64,000 nucleotides of DNA, from assembly GCA_005773635.1 (NCBI GenBank), contig SXHN01000052.1:1-64000 (forward strand), written 5' to 3'. The notes under the pieces are model-generated. The model saw only the letters and a list, made by a program, of their open reading frames with translations. It was not told the DNA's origin and did no database searches. Position 1 is the stretch's first letter; each line of letters opens with the position of its first letter. Origin of the DNA: Actinomycetota bacterium. GTDB lineage: Bacteria > Actinomycetota > Acidimicrobiia > IMCC26256 > PALSA-610. Of this stretch, positions 28,061 through 36,844 are shown one piece after another. Position numbers and translations under genes: made by a program.

Positions 28061-28741
28061 ATGGACGAACAGCCTGAGGATCTTCCCTTCGACTCCGCCA
28101 CTGGTGCTGGCGCAACAGTTGCAACCCATGGAGAAATACTTCCAGATGTCGCGACCAAGGGCCGTCGCAAGCGGTCCAACGCAACCCGCCAAGCGATCGA
28201 GTGGGGATTACTCATCGTTGGAGCCGTGCTCCTCGCGCTCGTCATCCGAGGCACGTTGGTGCAGGCTTTTTACATTCCATCTGAGTCGATGGAACCAACA
28301 TTGCACGGTTGCATGAACTGCAATAACAATGACCGAATACTCGTGAACAAACTCGCCTATAAGTTCGGCGACCCTGAACGGGGCGACATTGTGGTGTTCA
28401 AGAGCCCACCAGGCGAAACCAATTCAAACATCAAAGATCTTGTCAAACGCGTCATCGCCCTACCCGGCGAAAAAATCGAAGCTCGCAACAACGCGATTTA
28501 CATCACCAAGGCGGGCGAAACCGAACCACAAAAGCTCGAAGAGCCCTACATCAACCCGGCGTGCAAGGACCGAGTAGGCAGCCTCACCGCACAAACGTTA
28601 CCGCCCGGCCACTACTTCATGATGGGTGACAACCGGTGCGCTTCATCGGATTCGCGGGTGTTTGGGCCGGTCAAAAGAAGCTCGTTCGTCGGACGAGCCT
28701 TCGTACGAATCTGGCCCATCAGCCGCTTCAAAATCCTGTAG
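28061..28741 (+). CDS. lepB: Signal peptidase I
   Basis: A 226-residue membrane protease that removes signal peptides from Sec and Tat substrates. A cytoplasmic basic N-terminal segment of about 45 residues precedes one membrane helix. The catalytic Ser is in IPSESMEPTL, the Lys in LVKRVIALPGE, and the GDNRCASSDSR box is present. A short insert with two Cys (GCMNCNNND) follows the catalytic Ser. Its 3' end overlaps that of the convergent phosphodiesterase gene by 14 bases. A TTGACA at 28032-28037 lies upstream. Confidence 0.93.
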   Translation: MDEQPEDLPFDSATGAGATVATHGEILPDVATKGRRKRSNATRQAIEWGLLIVGAVLLALVIRGTLVQAFYIPSESMEPTLHGCMNCNNNDRILVNKLAYKFGDPERGDIVVFKSPPGETNSNIKDLVKRVIALPGEKIEARNNAIYITKAGETEPQKLEEPYINPACKDRVGSLTAQTLPPGHYFMMGDNRCASSDSRVFGPVKRSSFVGRAFVRIWPISRFKIL

Positions 28742-29435
28742 CGACTTGGGTCACCGTTTCCACCATGCGTTGAGGCCGGTCGCAGTAGAGGCCATCGATG
28801 CCTATCCTCGTCATTTCGCGAAGATGCCGAATCTCTTGAACATCCCAAGCAAATGCCTTGATATCAAAGCGATGAAATAGCGCCACGAGCCCAGCGGTCC
28901 ATTCGGTGTGGCGGAAATTCATGACGTCAACCCCGGCGACCTGCAGATTACGGGCGTGCTGCTCCAGACCAACCCCAAGGCGCTCCTTCGGAAACGAGTG
29001 CACAAGCCGAGCCGTCGTGTCGGCCCGGATCGCTGCAAGATCCTCGACAATGGGATAACACACCCATAACCGCTGCTCAGCGCCATATTTACGAGCGACC
29101 TGAATCATTGGTTCGATCACTTTGTGATGCTTCGCGTCAATGGAGAACTCGAAATTGGTCCCGAGCGCGTCAAATGCCGCATCGAGCGTCGGTACGCCGT
29201 ATGCAGCCAGCTCTTCAGCTGTGGATTCGCGAACGTTGCGCCGTCGCGGCCGACGGCCTACCCATCGGTCGTGCGCGAGGACCACTGCGCCGTCAAGGCA
29301 CACCCAGGCGTCCGATTCCAGGCCTGTCACGCCCGCGGCGATGGCCGCTTCGAAGGCAGGGATGGTGTTTTCGGGGTAGTCAATTCGTGCGCCACGATGA
29401 GCGAACATGATCGGTTGGGTGAGGTCCGGTGCCAC
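28728..29435 (-). CDS. ugpQ: Glycerophosphodiester phosphodiesterase, canonical
   Basis: A 235-residue cytosolic GDPD with complete active-site motifs: FAHRGARIDYPENT, GLESDAWVCLDG and VLAHDRW. It should split glycerophosphodiesters into glycerol-3-phosphate and an alcohol. No signal peptide is seen. The start is GTG at 29435; an ATG nine codons in is possible. It contrasts with the secreted variant at 13777. It sits between lepB and the zinc-ribbon gene but on the other strand. Confidence 0.9.
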   Translation of the reverse strand: MAPDLTQPIMFAHRGARIDYPENTIPAFEAAIAAGVTGLESDAWVCLDGAVVLAHDRWVGRRPRRRNVRESTAEELAAYGVPTLDAAFDALGTNFEFSIDAKHHKVIEPMIQVARKYGAEQRLWVCYPIVEDLAAIRADTTARLVHSFPKERLGVGLEQHARNLQVAGVDVMNFRHTEWTAGLVALFHRFDIKAFAWDVQEIRHLREMTRIGIDGLYCDRPQRMVETVTQVATGF

Positions 29436-29578
29436 AGTCGCCCTTTGCCTAGTCGTTGACAGTGGATTCCATCACAACCAACCCATTGGCTACTCAAGGC
29501 ATCCCGTTTGGCTGCCGAGAGGTACGACATCATCGCAGCACAGCGGTGCGGGGCCAACCAGGGATGGAGCACAAGGCC

Positions 29579-29935
29579 GTGACGACCATTAGGGCGAATT
29601 GTCCAAGTTGTGGGGACGTACAACTCAGGGCGAATGATCTCACCGTTCGGGTGTGTTCAGACGATGAGAGCGGTGCCTATTGTTTCCGGTGTCCGGATTG
29701 CGAAATGCCGGTCGCCAAAGAGGCCAGCCGGCGGATAGTCGATCTCCTAGTCGGATCCGGAGTACGCATGCAGGTGTGGCGGCTTCCTGCCGAACTCAAG
29801 GAACATCGCCCGGGTCCATCACTCGAACCCGACGATCTGCTCGACTTCCATCTGCATCTCCAGACCGAAGACTGGTTTGCACACCTTGCGGCGACCGTGC
29901 ACGACGCCTTGAATCCCGACGTCGGCGAACGCTGA
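29579..29935 (+). CDS. Small zinc-ribbon protein, unknown function
   Basis: A 118-residue protein. Two CxxC knuckles (NCPSCGD and FRCPDCEM) about 30 residues apart should bind one Zn. Then comes a helical acidic segment (LEPDDLLDFHLHL) and TEDWFAHLAA. I recognise it only as a conserved actinobacterial hypothetical. GTG 29579 (VTTIRANCP) is preferred, with a GGAG ten bases upstream; in-frame ATGs at 29456 and 29564 are alternatives. It begins the stretch of small genes leading to tatA. Confidence 0.65.
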   Translation: MTTIRANCPSCGDVQLRANDLTVRVCSDDESGAYCFRCPDCEMPVAKEASRRIVDLLVGSGVRMQVWRLPAELKEHRPGPSLEPDDLLDFHLHLQTEDWFAHLAATVHDALNPDVGER

Positions 29936-29955
29936 TAGACGGGTACGCTGCCGTG

Positions 29956-30171
29956 ATGATCGTTGCCGTGCTTGTTGTCACGACGTTGAGTCTTGGCATT
30001 ATTCTGCTCTGTTCGAATCTGGCCCGCGGCTCGGTCAACGCGACTGTCGATCTCCTTGCCAGCACCCGTCATGAATTGCGCCCCGCGTTGCTTCGGGTTC
30101 GCACCGATGCCCAGCGAAGCGCAGAGCTGCGCGCCGCGCTGATGGGCGACGCGGCGGATCGCTCCCGGTAA
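29956..30171 (+). CDS. Small single-span membrane protein
   Basis: A 71-residue protein with an N-terminal hydrophobic helix (MIVAVLVVTTLSLGIILL) and a charged helical tail rich in Arg, Glu and Ala (LLASTRHELRPALLRVRTDAQR). It fits between the zinc-ribbon gene and tatA on the same strand with small gaps. Function unknown. A GTG immediately before the ATG could also serve as start. Confidence 0.55.
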   Translation: MIVAVLVVTTLSLGIILLCSNLARGSVNATVDLLASTRHELRPALLRVRTDAQRSAELRAALMGDAADRSR

Positions 30172-30215
30172 CATCGTCAGCGATCATCACACGAGATCGC
30201 GAAAGGACGTAGCTG

Positions 30216-30524
30216 ATGGGGTTCCCCGGCGGAGGAGAATTCCTCGCCATCTTGGTGGTTGCGCTGGTGGTCTTCGGACCTCACCGACTCCCTGAGATCG
30301 CCCGCCAGCTTGGCGACGCGATGGGCAAGCTGCGTGGGATGCAGGCCACCGTCAAACGTGAAATCAACGACGCCATCAACCTCAATCCTGCCAACACGAG
30401 CGCGATTGGGCATTCGTCGAGCGCTCCAAGCTATGGCGAATATGGCATGGATGAACCGCCGCCGCCACCATCTGTCGGCGCGGCGCCTGACCGCATTGAA
30501 CCGCCGACCAGCAGCTTCGACTGA
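30216..30524 (+). CDS. tatA: Sec-independent translocase TatA/TatB-like subunit
   Basis: A 102-residue protein with an N-terminal membrane helix, the FGPHRLPEIARQLG hinge and amphipathic helix, and a disordered Pro-rich tail (PPPPP). The FGP hinge with LPE is closer to TatB-type proteins, so this may be the TatB or a bifunctional TatA. AAAGGA stands 8 bases before the ATG. TatC follows 30 bases later. Confidence 0.85.
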   Translation: MGFPGGGEFLAILVVALVVFGPHRLPEIARQLGDAMGKLRGMQATVKREINDAINLNPANTSAIGHSSSAPSYGEYGMDEPPPPPSVGAAPDRIEPPTSSFD

Positions 30525-30554
30525 GCAGCAGAGCTCAACGACAGACATGTTCAC

Positions 30555-31349
30555 ATGGCACACGGAATAACTGAAGAACCTGGCGCCTCCGGTGACGCCG
30601 AGCTCGAACGAGATGCACGTATGACGCTCATGGAGCATCTTGTCGAACTGCGCAACCGAATTGTGATTTCGTTGGCGGCGGTTTTTGCCTTCAGCATCAT
30701 CGGATTCATGCTGTACGAAACCATCACGGATTTTCTCACTGGGCCGCTCACCAACGCCAGCAGCAACCTCAAACAGTGCAAAGCGGCCGACGCGAACTGC
30801 AGCAAACTCATCACAACCGACTTTTTGTCACCGTTCGTTGTACGGCTCAAGCTCGCGAGCTATTTCGGAGTGCTGTGTTCATCGCCCATCGTGATGTGGC
30901 AAATATGGCGGTTCGTCACGCCCGCACTCAACGCCAAAGAACGCAAATACGCGCTCCCGTTCATCGCGACTTCCACGACCTTGTTCGCAGCCGGGGTTAC
31001 CACCGCATGGTTTACCCTGGAAAAGGCCCTGCAGTTCCTGATCTCGATCGGGGGCGGCAACATCAATGTGCAGTCGACAGCCGATTCTTACGTCACCTTG
31101 GTAGGCCTCATCTTTCTCGGCTTCGGATTGTCGTTTCAGTTCCCGGTGCTCCTCGTATGCTTGCTGCTCGCTCGAGTGGTCACCACGGCATCGTTGCGAA
31201 AATACCGGCGCCATGCAATTGTTGGCATCGTCGTTTTCGCGGCAGTCATCACTCCGAGCCAAGATCCCTATACGTTGTTTCTCATGGCAGGGCCAATGTG
31301 GCTCTTTTATGAAACATCCATTGTCATCGGAAGGGTAATGAAACGATGA
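30555..31349 (+). CDS. tatC: Twin-arginine translocase subunit TatC
   Basis: A 264-residue, six-span membrane receptor for twin-arginine signal peptides. HLVELRNRIVISL near the start is the family signature, then the periplasmic loop with SPFVVRLKLA, the second TatC motif FVTPALNAKER, and FGLSFQFPVLL. A Cys-containing insert (NLKQCKAADANCSKL) lies in the first periplasmic loop. The stop overlaps the next gene's ATG. Confidence 0.93.
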   Translation: MAHGITEEPGASGDAELERDARMTLMEHLVELRNRIVISLAAVFAFSIIGFMLYETITDFLTGPLTNASSNLKQCKAADANCSKLITTDFLSPFVVRLKLASYFGVLCSSPIVMWQIWRFVTPALNAKERKYALPFIATSTTLFAAGVTTAWFTLEKALQFLISIGGGNINVQSTADSYVTLVGLIFLGFGLSFQFPVLLVCLLLARVVTTASLRKYRRHAIVGIVVFAAVITPSQDPYTLFLMAGPMWLFYETSIVIGRVMKR

Positions 31350-31924
31350 GCGCGCGGAGCCGCAAGTCTCGCAATCAGCCAGCACTGAACGCCGTATCGC
31401 GACGTGACCGGGCGATCGCGATTGGAGGCTCATTCGGCATTGTCTTGATCAGCGCGGTCCTGATCTGGGCCATGCGACCTGGCAATGTCCGGCCCGGATC
31501 CGGCGGCATTATTTATCGTCAGCCGCGAGCCTCATGGCTGGTCTTGTTGTTCATCGCCGGCGTCTCCCTCTGCTGGTGGTTTGCCAAGCGTTCCGACTCA
31601 AAATTTCGAAATACATCTCGAGCCGCGGCACTCATGATTGCGGGAGTGACTCTCACCGCGGTGGCAGTTGTGGTGTTTTGGGACGTGAAATGGGACGGCA
31701 TCGTGCGCACTTACACTCCGCCGCCCACCTTCCCCACAGCGCCGATACCTACATCGACGACAACGGCCCCTGGGGCCACAACTACGACGGCTTCCTCGAC
31801 CGGTCCAGGCGCAACGACCACGACGCTGCTCGGGCCAACCACGACGGCCGATACGTCAGCCAGCACAACGACTGCCACCTCGACCCCGACCCCGACGGTC
31901 GCACCAACGACCACAGGCGGATGA
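31346..31924 (+). CDS. Membrane protein with Thr/Pro-rich extracellular tail
   Basis: A 192-residue protein. Three hydrophobic segments (about 27-45, 57-73, 88-108) are followed by a tail of about 65 residues made mostly of Thr, Pro, Ala and Ser. Such low-complexity Thr tails in actinobacteria are often O-mannosylated wall spacers. Function unknown. It overlaps both tatC and the helicase gene by four bases, so it belongs to that operon. Confidence 0.68.
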   Translation: MSARSRKSRNQPALNAVSRRDRAIAIGGSFGIVLISAVLIWAMRPGNVRPGSGGIIYRQPRASWLVLLFIAGVSLCWWFAKRSDSKFRNTSRAAALMIAGVTLTAVAVVVFWDVKWDGIVRTYTPPPTFPTAPIPTSTTTAPGATTTTASSTGPGATTTTLLGPTTTADTSASTTTATSTPTPTVAPTTTGG

Positions 31925-34557
31925 CCACGCCGGCGTCGCCGGAGTCTTTTGCCGCGGCGCTCAGCTTCGATCTTGATGAGTTTCAACTTCACGCGATTCG
32001 GGCCCTAGCCGAAGGCGATTCGGTGCTCGTCGCTGCACCAACGGGTGCCGGCAAGACTCTCGTCGCAGAGTACGCGATCGCGCGCGCGATTGCCGCGGGC
32101 CGCAAGACGTTTTACACGACGCCGCTCAAAGCGCTGTCGAATCAAAAGTACGGTGATTTGGTGCGGGCGTACGGCCCAGATGCGGTCGGACTTCTCACCG
32201 GCGATAATGCCATCAACGGCGATGCCTCGGTAGTCGTAATGACCACCGAGGTGTTGCGCAACATGATTTACGCAAATAGCCCTGCCCTGCACAACCTGCA
32301 GTATGTGGTGTTGGACGAAGTGCACTATCTCCAAAACCCGTACCGCGGTTCGGTGTGGGAGGAGGTCATCATTCATCTCGATCTCGACGTTGAGTTGGTG
32401 TGTCTGAGCGCAACGGTCTCCAACGCTGAAGAATTCGCTGAATGGTTGCGCACCGTACGGGGCAGTACGACTGCGGTAATTGAGGAGAAACGCCCCGTCG
32501 AGCTGCGGCATTTGTACGCAGTTGGCGATCGCACAGCCGAGAGCCTGCACCTGTTGGCTACCTTCGTGGGAGAAGGCGCCGGCGAGCTTCGGCCGAATCC
32601 CGAGGCCGCTCGCCTCGACCGCAAGGCGGTTGGGCCCAAGGCTCACCGGCCGCGCGGGTCAAAGCTGTACGCGCCGCGACGCGCCGAGCTTGTGGAACGG
32701 CTCGGCGATGAGTCGTTGCTGCCGGTCATCTACTTCATCTTCAGCCGCGCTGCCTGCGATGACGCGGTCCGCCAATGTTTGCGCGATGGTCTGCGCCTCA
32801 CAAAGCCCCATGAACGTCGCGAACTGCGCCGGATTGCTGAACAACATGTTGCTGCACTGTCTGACAATGATCTCGATGTCCTTGACTACGACTCGTGGTT
32901 TGCTGGCTTCGAGCAAGGCATCGCTTCGCACCATGCTGGCCTCGTTCCACCAATGAAAGAGGCCGTCGAGCACGCGTTCATGTTGGGGCTCGTCAAGGTT
33001 GTCTTCGCTACCGAAACATTGTCGTTGGGCATCAATATGCCAGCCCGGTCGGTGGTCATCGAAAAGCTCTCAAAATTCACCGGCGAACACCACGAGAACT
33101 TGACCCCCGGCGAGTACACCCAACTCGCAGGGCGCGCGGGCCGCAGAGGACTCGACGAACTCGGATATGCAGTCGTTTGTTGGAACCCCTTCGTACAGTT
33201 CGAACAAGTCGCAAGTCTCGCGTCCAAACGCACCTACGCACTGCGGTCGAGCTTTCGTCCCACCTACAACATGGCCGTCAATCTCGTACAGCGATGCGAC
33301 CGCGAACGAGCGCATCATCTTTTGAACCTGTCGTTCGCGCAGTACCACGCGGATCGCGACGTGGTCGCGCTGGAACGACAACTCCAACGATCGAAAGATC
33401 AATTGCATAAGGCCGAAGCTCTGATCAATAACGGGCGCGGAGATCTGGAGCTCTATCGCCGATTAGTGAGCGAGTACGACAACGCCAAGCTCAACGCGGT
33501 TGCGCATCGGGGTGCGCGATTGGAATCACTTCGGCCTGGCGACGTAGTGCGATCGGCGAGAACGGGTCCCGTTGCGGTGCTCAAACAAGATCGGGGGCGT
33601 TCGCCTGGTCGGATCATGGTAGTAACTGAGACCGCAAAGATACTTCGTCTCGGTTCAGCCGACTTTGCAACTTCGCCGCGGCGTGACGGCACGATCGAAC
33701 TTCCTCGGCCCTACGACGTTCGTGATCCCAAATTTCTTGCGGAAGCCGCGCACAGGCTTCGGAACTACCAATCCGATGACGCCCGAGCGGACCAAGACCG
33801 GGAGCTAGTTGATCTCGTGGCGGCCGAGGCCGCGTTGTCTGCGCATCCGGCAGCTCGCGATCCGGAGCTGAAAGCCCGACTCAAAGCAGCGAACTCGCTT
33901 GAGCGCCTGAACCGAGAAATCCGGAAACTTGAAAGCCGCGTCGACGGCCGCACCGAAACCTTGGCTCGCACCTTCGATCGCGTGCTCGGTTTGCTCGAAG
34001 GTTGGGGATATGTGCAGGAGTGGACGCTGACCGATGCTGGTGCCATGCTGGCTCGTCTGTACACCGAGGGGGATCTGCTACTTGCAGAAGCCATCCGCCG
34101 GGGCATACTCGATGATCTCGATCCTGGAGGGGTCGCGGCAATGGTTTCGTGTATCGCATATGAGCGACGCGGACCCGACAGCGACGTTCCGGTGCCGCCG
34201 CGCAAATGGCCTTCGAAAGAAATTTCGACCCGCGCCAAACGCCTCGACGGAGTATGGCAACAACTACTGCTCGCCGAACGCGATGCCCGACTCCCCGAAA
34301 CGCGCCAACCCGATCCGGGGTTCACCGCCGTGATCTCGGGGTGGGTAAATGGCACCGAACTGATCAAACTCCTGGATGACCACGACATGACTGGCGGAGA
34401 TTTCGTACGCACGATTAAGCAGATCATCGATCTCCTGCGACAAGTTGGCCAAATCGCGCTGGAACCGTCAACTGCAGCAGCGGCACGCGCGGCCGCCGAG
34501 GCATGCATGCGTGGCGTCGTGTTGGCATCCAGCCACATCGGCGTTGTGGAGTACTGA
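31921..34557 (+). CDS. helY: Ski2/Mtr4-type RNA helicase, HelY-like
   Basis: An 878-residue superfamily 2 helicase. Motif I is APTGAGKT, II is DEVH (VVLDEVHYLQNP), III is LSATVSN, and VI is QLAGRAGRRGLD. The helicase core is followed by an arch-like insertion and a helical C-terminal DSHCT-like domain (ALEPSTAAAARAA end). Relatives unwind RNA for decay by exonucleases. The frame extends back to 31534, but the ATG at 31921 overlaps the previous stop (ATGA) and starts just before FDLDEFQLHAI, the Q-like motif. Linkage to tatC is conserved in actinobacteria. Confidence 0.92.
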   Translation: MTTPASPESFAAALSFDLDEFQLHAIRALAEGDSVLVAAPTGAGKTLVAEYAIARAIAAGRKTFYTTPLKALSNQKYGDLVRAYGPDAVGLLTGDNAINGDASVVVMTTEVLRNMIYANSPALHNLQYVVLDEVHYLQNPYRGSVWEEVIIHLDLDVELVCLSATVSNAEEFAEWLRTVRGSTTAVIEEKRPVELRHLYAVGDRTAESLHLLATFVGEGAGELRPNPEAARLDRKAVGPKAHRPRGSKLYAPRRAELVERLGDESLLPVIYFIFSRAACDDAVRQCLRDGLRLTKPHERRELRRIAEQHVAALSDNDLDVLDYDSWFAGFEQGIASHHAGLVPPMKEAVEHAFMLGLVKVVFATETLSLGINMPARSVVIEKLSKFTGEHHENLTPGEYTQLAGRAGRRGLDELGYAVVCWNPFVQFEQVASLASKRTYALRSSFRPTYNMAVNLVQRCDRERAHHLLNLSFAQYHADRDVVALERQLQRSKDQLHKAEALINNGRGDLELYRRLVSEYDNAKLNAVAHRGARLESLRPGDVVRSARTGPVAVLKQDRGRSPGRIMVVTETAKILRLGSADFATSPRRDGTIELPRPYDVRDPKFLAEAAHRLRNYQSDDARADQDRELVDLVAAEAALSAHPAARDPELKARLKAANSLERLNREIRKLESRVDGRTETLARTFDRVLGLLEGWGYVQEWTLTDAGAMLARLYTEGDLLLAEAIRRGILDDLDPGGVAAMVSCIAYERRGPDSDVPVPPRKWPSKEISTRAKRLDGVWQQLLLAERDARLPETRQPDPGFTAVISGWVNGTELIKLLDDHDMTGGDFVRTIKQIIDLLRQVGQIALEPSTAAAARAAAEACMRGVVLASSHIGVVEY

Positions 34558-34562
34558 GCCCC

Positions 34563-35195
34563 GTGGGGATTCGACCCGGCGAGCCGTGGGGTGTCATCTG
34601 CGACGCCGACCCCGACGTCACAGTCTCAGGCGACGACGCCGCGCTCTTGGCCGCCGCGACCTTGGCACCAGGCAGGCTGATTCGGTTCAAACCCGGCCCC
34701 AGCAGCCAGATCGGACCAGCGATAGGTCTCAGCGCAACGACGCGGTCAATCGGCATCGCGGTCCCAATGGACCTCCTGGCACTTTCCGACGGCCGCACTG
34801 CGGTCAATATGGTCATCTTGGGGACCACGCCCCAGCACCAACGTTGGTACACCAAGGATGTAGACCTCGGTCCGAGTATCGGCAAGGCTACGGGCATAGT
34901 CGTTGCGAACGGACAGTTTCTTGGCGGTTTGGACGTGGTGCCAAGGGGCCACCCCGGAGATGGGCGTGCCGAAGTGCACACCTACCGGATGCTGCGCCGT
35001 GAACGGGCAGGCATGCGGAGCCTGCTTGCGTCGGGCGGCCACGTGCCGCATCCCAGAATCGAGACGCGTTCAGTGCGGTCAATCACGATCTCGCCCCCGC
35101 GCCACATCGCCATTGAACTCGACGGACGGCCCGCGGGCAGGGTGGCTGAGATCACCATCACGGTCATCGAGAACGCGTACCGTCTGCTGCTATGA
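34563..35195 (+). CDS. DAGK/YegS-like C-terminal domain protein
   Basis: A 210-residue protein starting at GTG. IGIAVPMDLLALSDGRTAV and VVANGQFLGGLDVVPRG resemble the beta-sandwich domain of YegS/diacylglycerol-kinase-like lipid kinases, and DGRAEVHTYR, LASGGHV and AIELDGRPAG follow in the expected order. The N-terminal GGDGT nucleotide-binding domain is missing and no relic of it is seen upstream. It may work with a separate domain or have another role. It is packed between helY and the ThyX-like gene with a four-base overlap to the latter. Confidence 0.5.
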   Translation: MGIRPGEPWGVICDADPDVTVSGDDAALLAAATLAPGRLIRFKPGPSSQIGPAIGLSATTRSIGIAVPMDLLALSDGRTAVNMVILGTTPQHQRWYTKDVDLGPSIGKATGIVVANGQFLGGLDVVPRGHPGDGRAEVHTYRMLRRERAGMRSLLASGGHVPHPRIETRSVRSITISPPRHIAIELDGRPAGRVAEITITVIENAYRLLL

Positions 35196-36844
35196 AGCCC
35201 AGCGGAATACACCCCAGCGAGGTGGGCCGCCGGTACCATCGCCCTTCCATGTATGCAGTCGAGCGTTTCACCGATGAAGAACAGGACATCCTCCGCCCGT
35301 ACTTCACCAATCTCGATCTGCCAGTTTTCGCTTTAGTCAACTTGCCTGAGGTTGTTAAGGGTGCTCTCTTTGCTCGTTACTCGCGATCAGATAAGAGCCT
35401 GCGACGCCTCTTTCTCGATGAGTTCGTCGGTGATCTCGACGTCTCGGGCGATCTCAGCTTCGACGCGAGCGTCGGGCTCCAACGCGCCGAACAGCTCTAC
35501 GACCGAGTGTTTCTCGAGTACGGCGACGATTCCGTTGCGCAACTTGGCGGAGTACATCTGGCATGTGAGCAAGCATCCAATCTGTTAACGAAGGTGCTGG
35601 AGTGGGGACGACTCATGTCCTACCTGGAGCAATCCACTCGCTACATCCCGTACGACACCACACTCAGTGGGCGGTTCCGTTACTTCCGTCCACCAGTGTT
35701 ACTTGGGTCGAGTTATGGCGCTCGCTACGTGGGCGCGATGGACACCATGTTCGAAACGTACAAAGCGATGTTGCCCACGATGATGGAGTGGGCACGCGAG
35801 AAATATCCAAAAGCACCAACTGATTCCGACTTCGTGTACAAACAAACGATTAAGGCCAAGGCCTGTGATGCCGTTCGCGGCATTCTTCCTGCGGCGACGT
35901 TGTCGAATGTCGGCATCTATGGCAGTGGCCAAGCTTTTGAAGCTCTGGTATTGCGGATGCGTAGTCATGCTCTGCCCGAAGCGCGCGACTACGCGGAGCT
36001 TGTGCTCGATGAGCTTCGCAAGGTTGTGCCCTCATTCTTGTCGCGCATCGATCGCCCCGAACGTGGGGGTGCGTGGGTCAAGTACCTTGAGGCGACGCGC
36101 GACGAGACCGCACAACTCGCGGCAACATTCTTCGTCGACGACGCGCCAGATCCAGTCAGCGAAGTCGTCCTTGTAGATTTTGACCCCGAAGGCGAAGACA
36201 AAGTCATCGCCGCGATCTGTTATCCACACACCCATCTCAGTGAAACACAGGTCCTTGACCGGGTACAACGCATGTCGGGCGCCGAGCGGATGGCGCTGGT
36301 CGAGGCCTACGTCGGCACCCGTGAGAATCGGCGGCACAAGCCTGGGCGAGCGTTTGAGCGCACCAACTATCGCTTCGACGTGCTCGGAGACTACGGCGCA
36401 TTCCGAGACCTTCAGCGCCACCGTATGCTGACGATTGAGTGGCAGTCGCTGACCCCACGCCACGGATATGACACACCACCGGCGCTCAGCGAAGCCGGTA
36501 CCGAAAACGCGTTCGCGCACGCGATGGAGCGCTCTGCGGAATTCTACGACGACCTCGCACCTACATTCCCGCATGAAGCGAGCTACGCAGTGGCGCTTGC
36601 GTATCGGATGCGTTACGTGATGCAGATGAACGCTCGTGAGGCGATGCATCTCACTGAGTTGAGGAGCTCACCGCAAGGCCACGCAACGTATCGAAGAGTT
36701 GCTCAGGCAATGCACGCGCTCATCGCGCAACGCCACCCCGCGATCGGCGCCGCGATGAAGTATGTCGACTACGGCGAATACGAACTCGAACGATTAAGTT
36801 CAGAACGGGCCGCTGAAGCACGTCGGATACGATCCAACCAATAA
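35192..36844 (+). CDS. thyX: FAD-dependent thymidylate synthase-like, two ThyX domains
   Basis: A 550-residue protein about twice the length of a normal ThyX. Both halves carry pieces of the ThyX signature RHRxxSxNExSxRY. The first half reads WGRLMSYLEQSTRY, keeping the Ser/Glu/Ser/Arg-Tyr part. The second reads QRHRMLTIEWQSLTPRH, keeping the RHR. This looks like a fused internal duplication making a pseudo-tetramer from two chains. It should methylate dUMP using folate and FADH2, but the shared motif leaves this unproven. ATG 35192 overlaps the previous stop; ATG 35249 (MYAVERF) is a strong alternative start. Confidence 0.72.
   Translation: MKPSGIHPSEVGRRYHRPSMYAVERFTDEEQDILRPYFTNLDLPVFALVNLPEVVKGALFARYSRSDKSLRRLFLDEFVGDLDVSGDLSFDASVGLQRAEQLYDRVFLEYGDDSVAQLGGVHLACEQASNLLTKVLEWGRLMSYLEQSTRYIPYDTTLSGRFRYFRPPVLLGSSYGARYVGAMDTMFETYKAMLPTMMEWAREKYPKAPTDSDFVYKQTIKAKACDAVRGILPAATLSNVGIYGSGQAFEALVLRMRSHALPEARDYAELVLDELRKVVPSFLSRIDRPERGGAWVKYLEATRDETAQLAATFFVDDAPDPVSEVVLVDFDPEGEDKVIAAICYPHTHLSETQVLDRVQRMSGAERMALVEAYVGTRENRRHKPGRAFERTNYRFDVLGDYGAFRDLQRHRMLTIEWQSLTPRHGYDTPPALSEAGTENAFAHAMERSAEFYDDLAPTFPHEASYAVALAYRMRYVMQMNAREAMHLTELRSSPQGHATYRRVAQAMHALIAQRHPAIGAAMKYVDYGEYELERLSSERAAEARRIRSNQ

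Noticed and set aside
28032-28063. Promoter overlapping the lepB start
   Set aside because: TTGACA is good but the -10 would fall on the ATG itself, so the start or promoter assignment would conflict; not listed as a feature.
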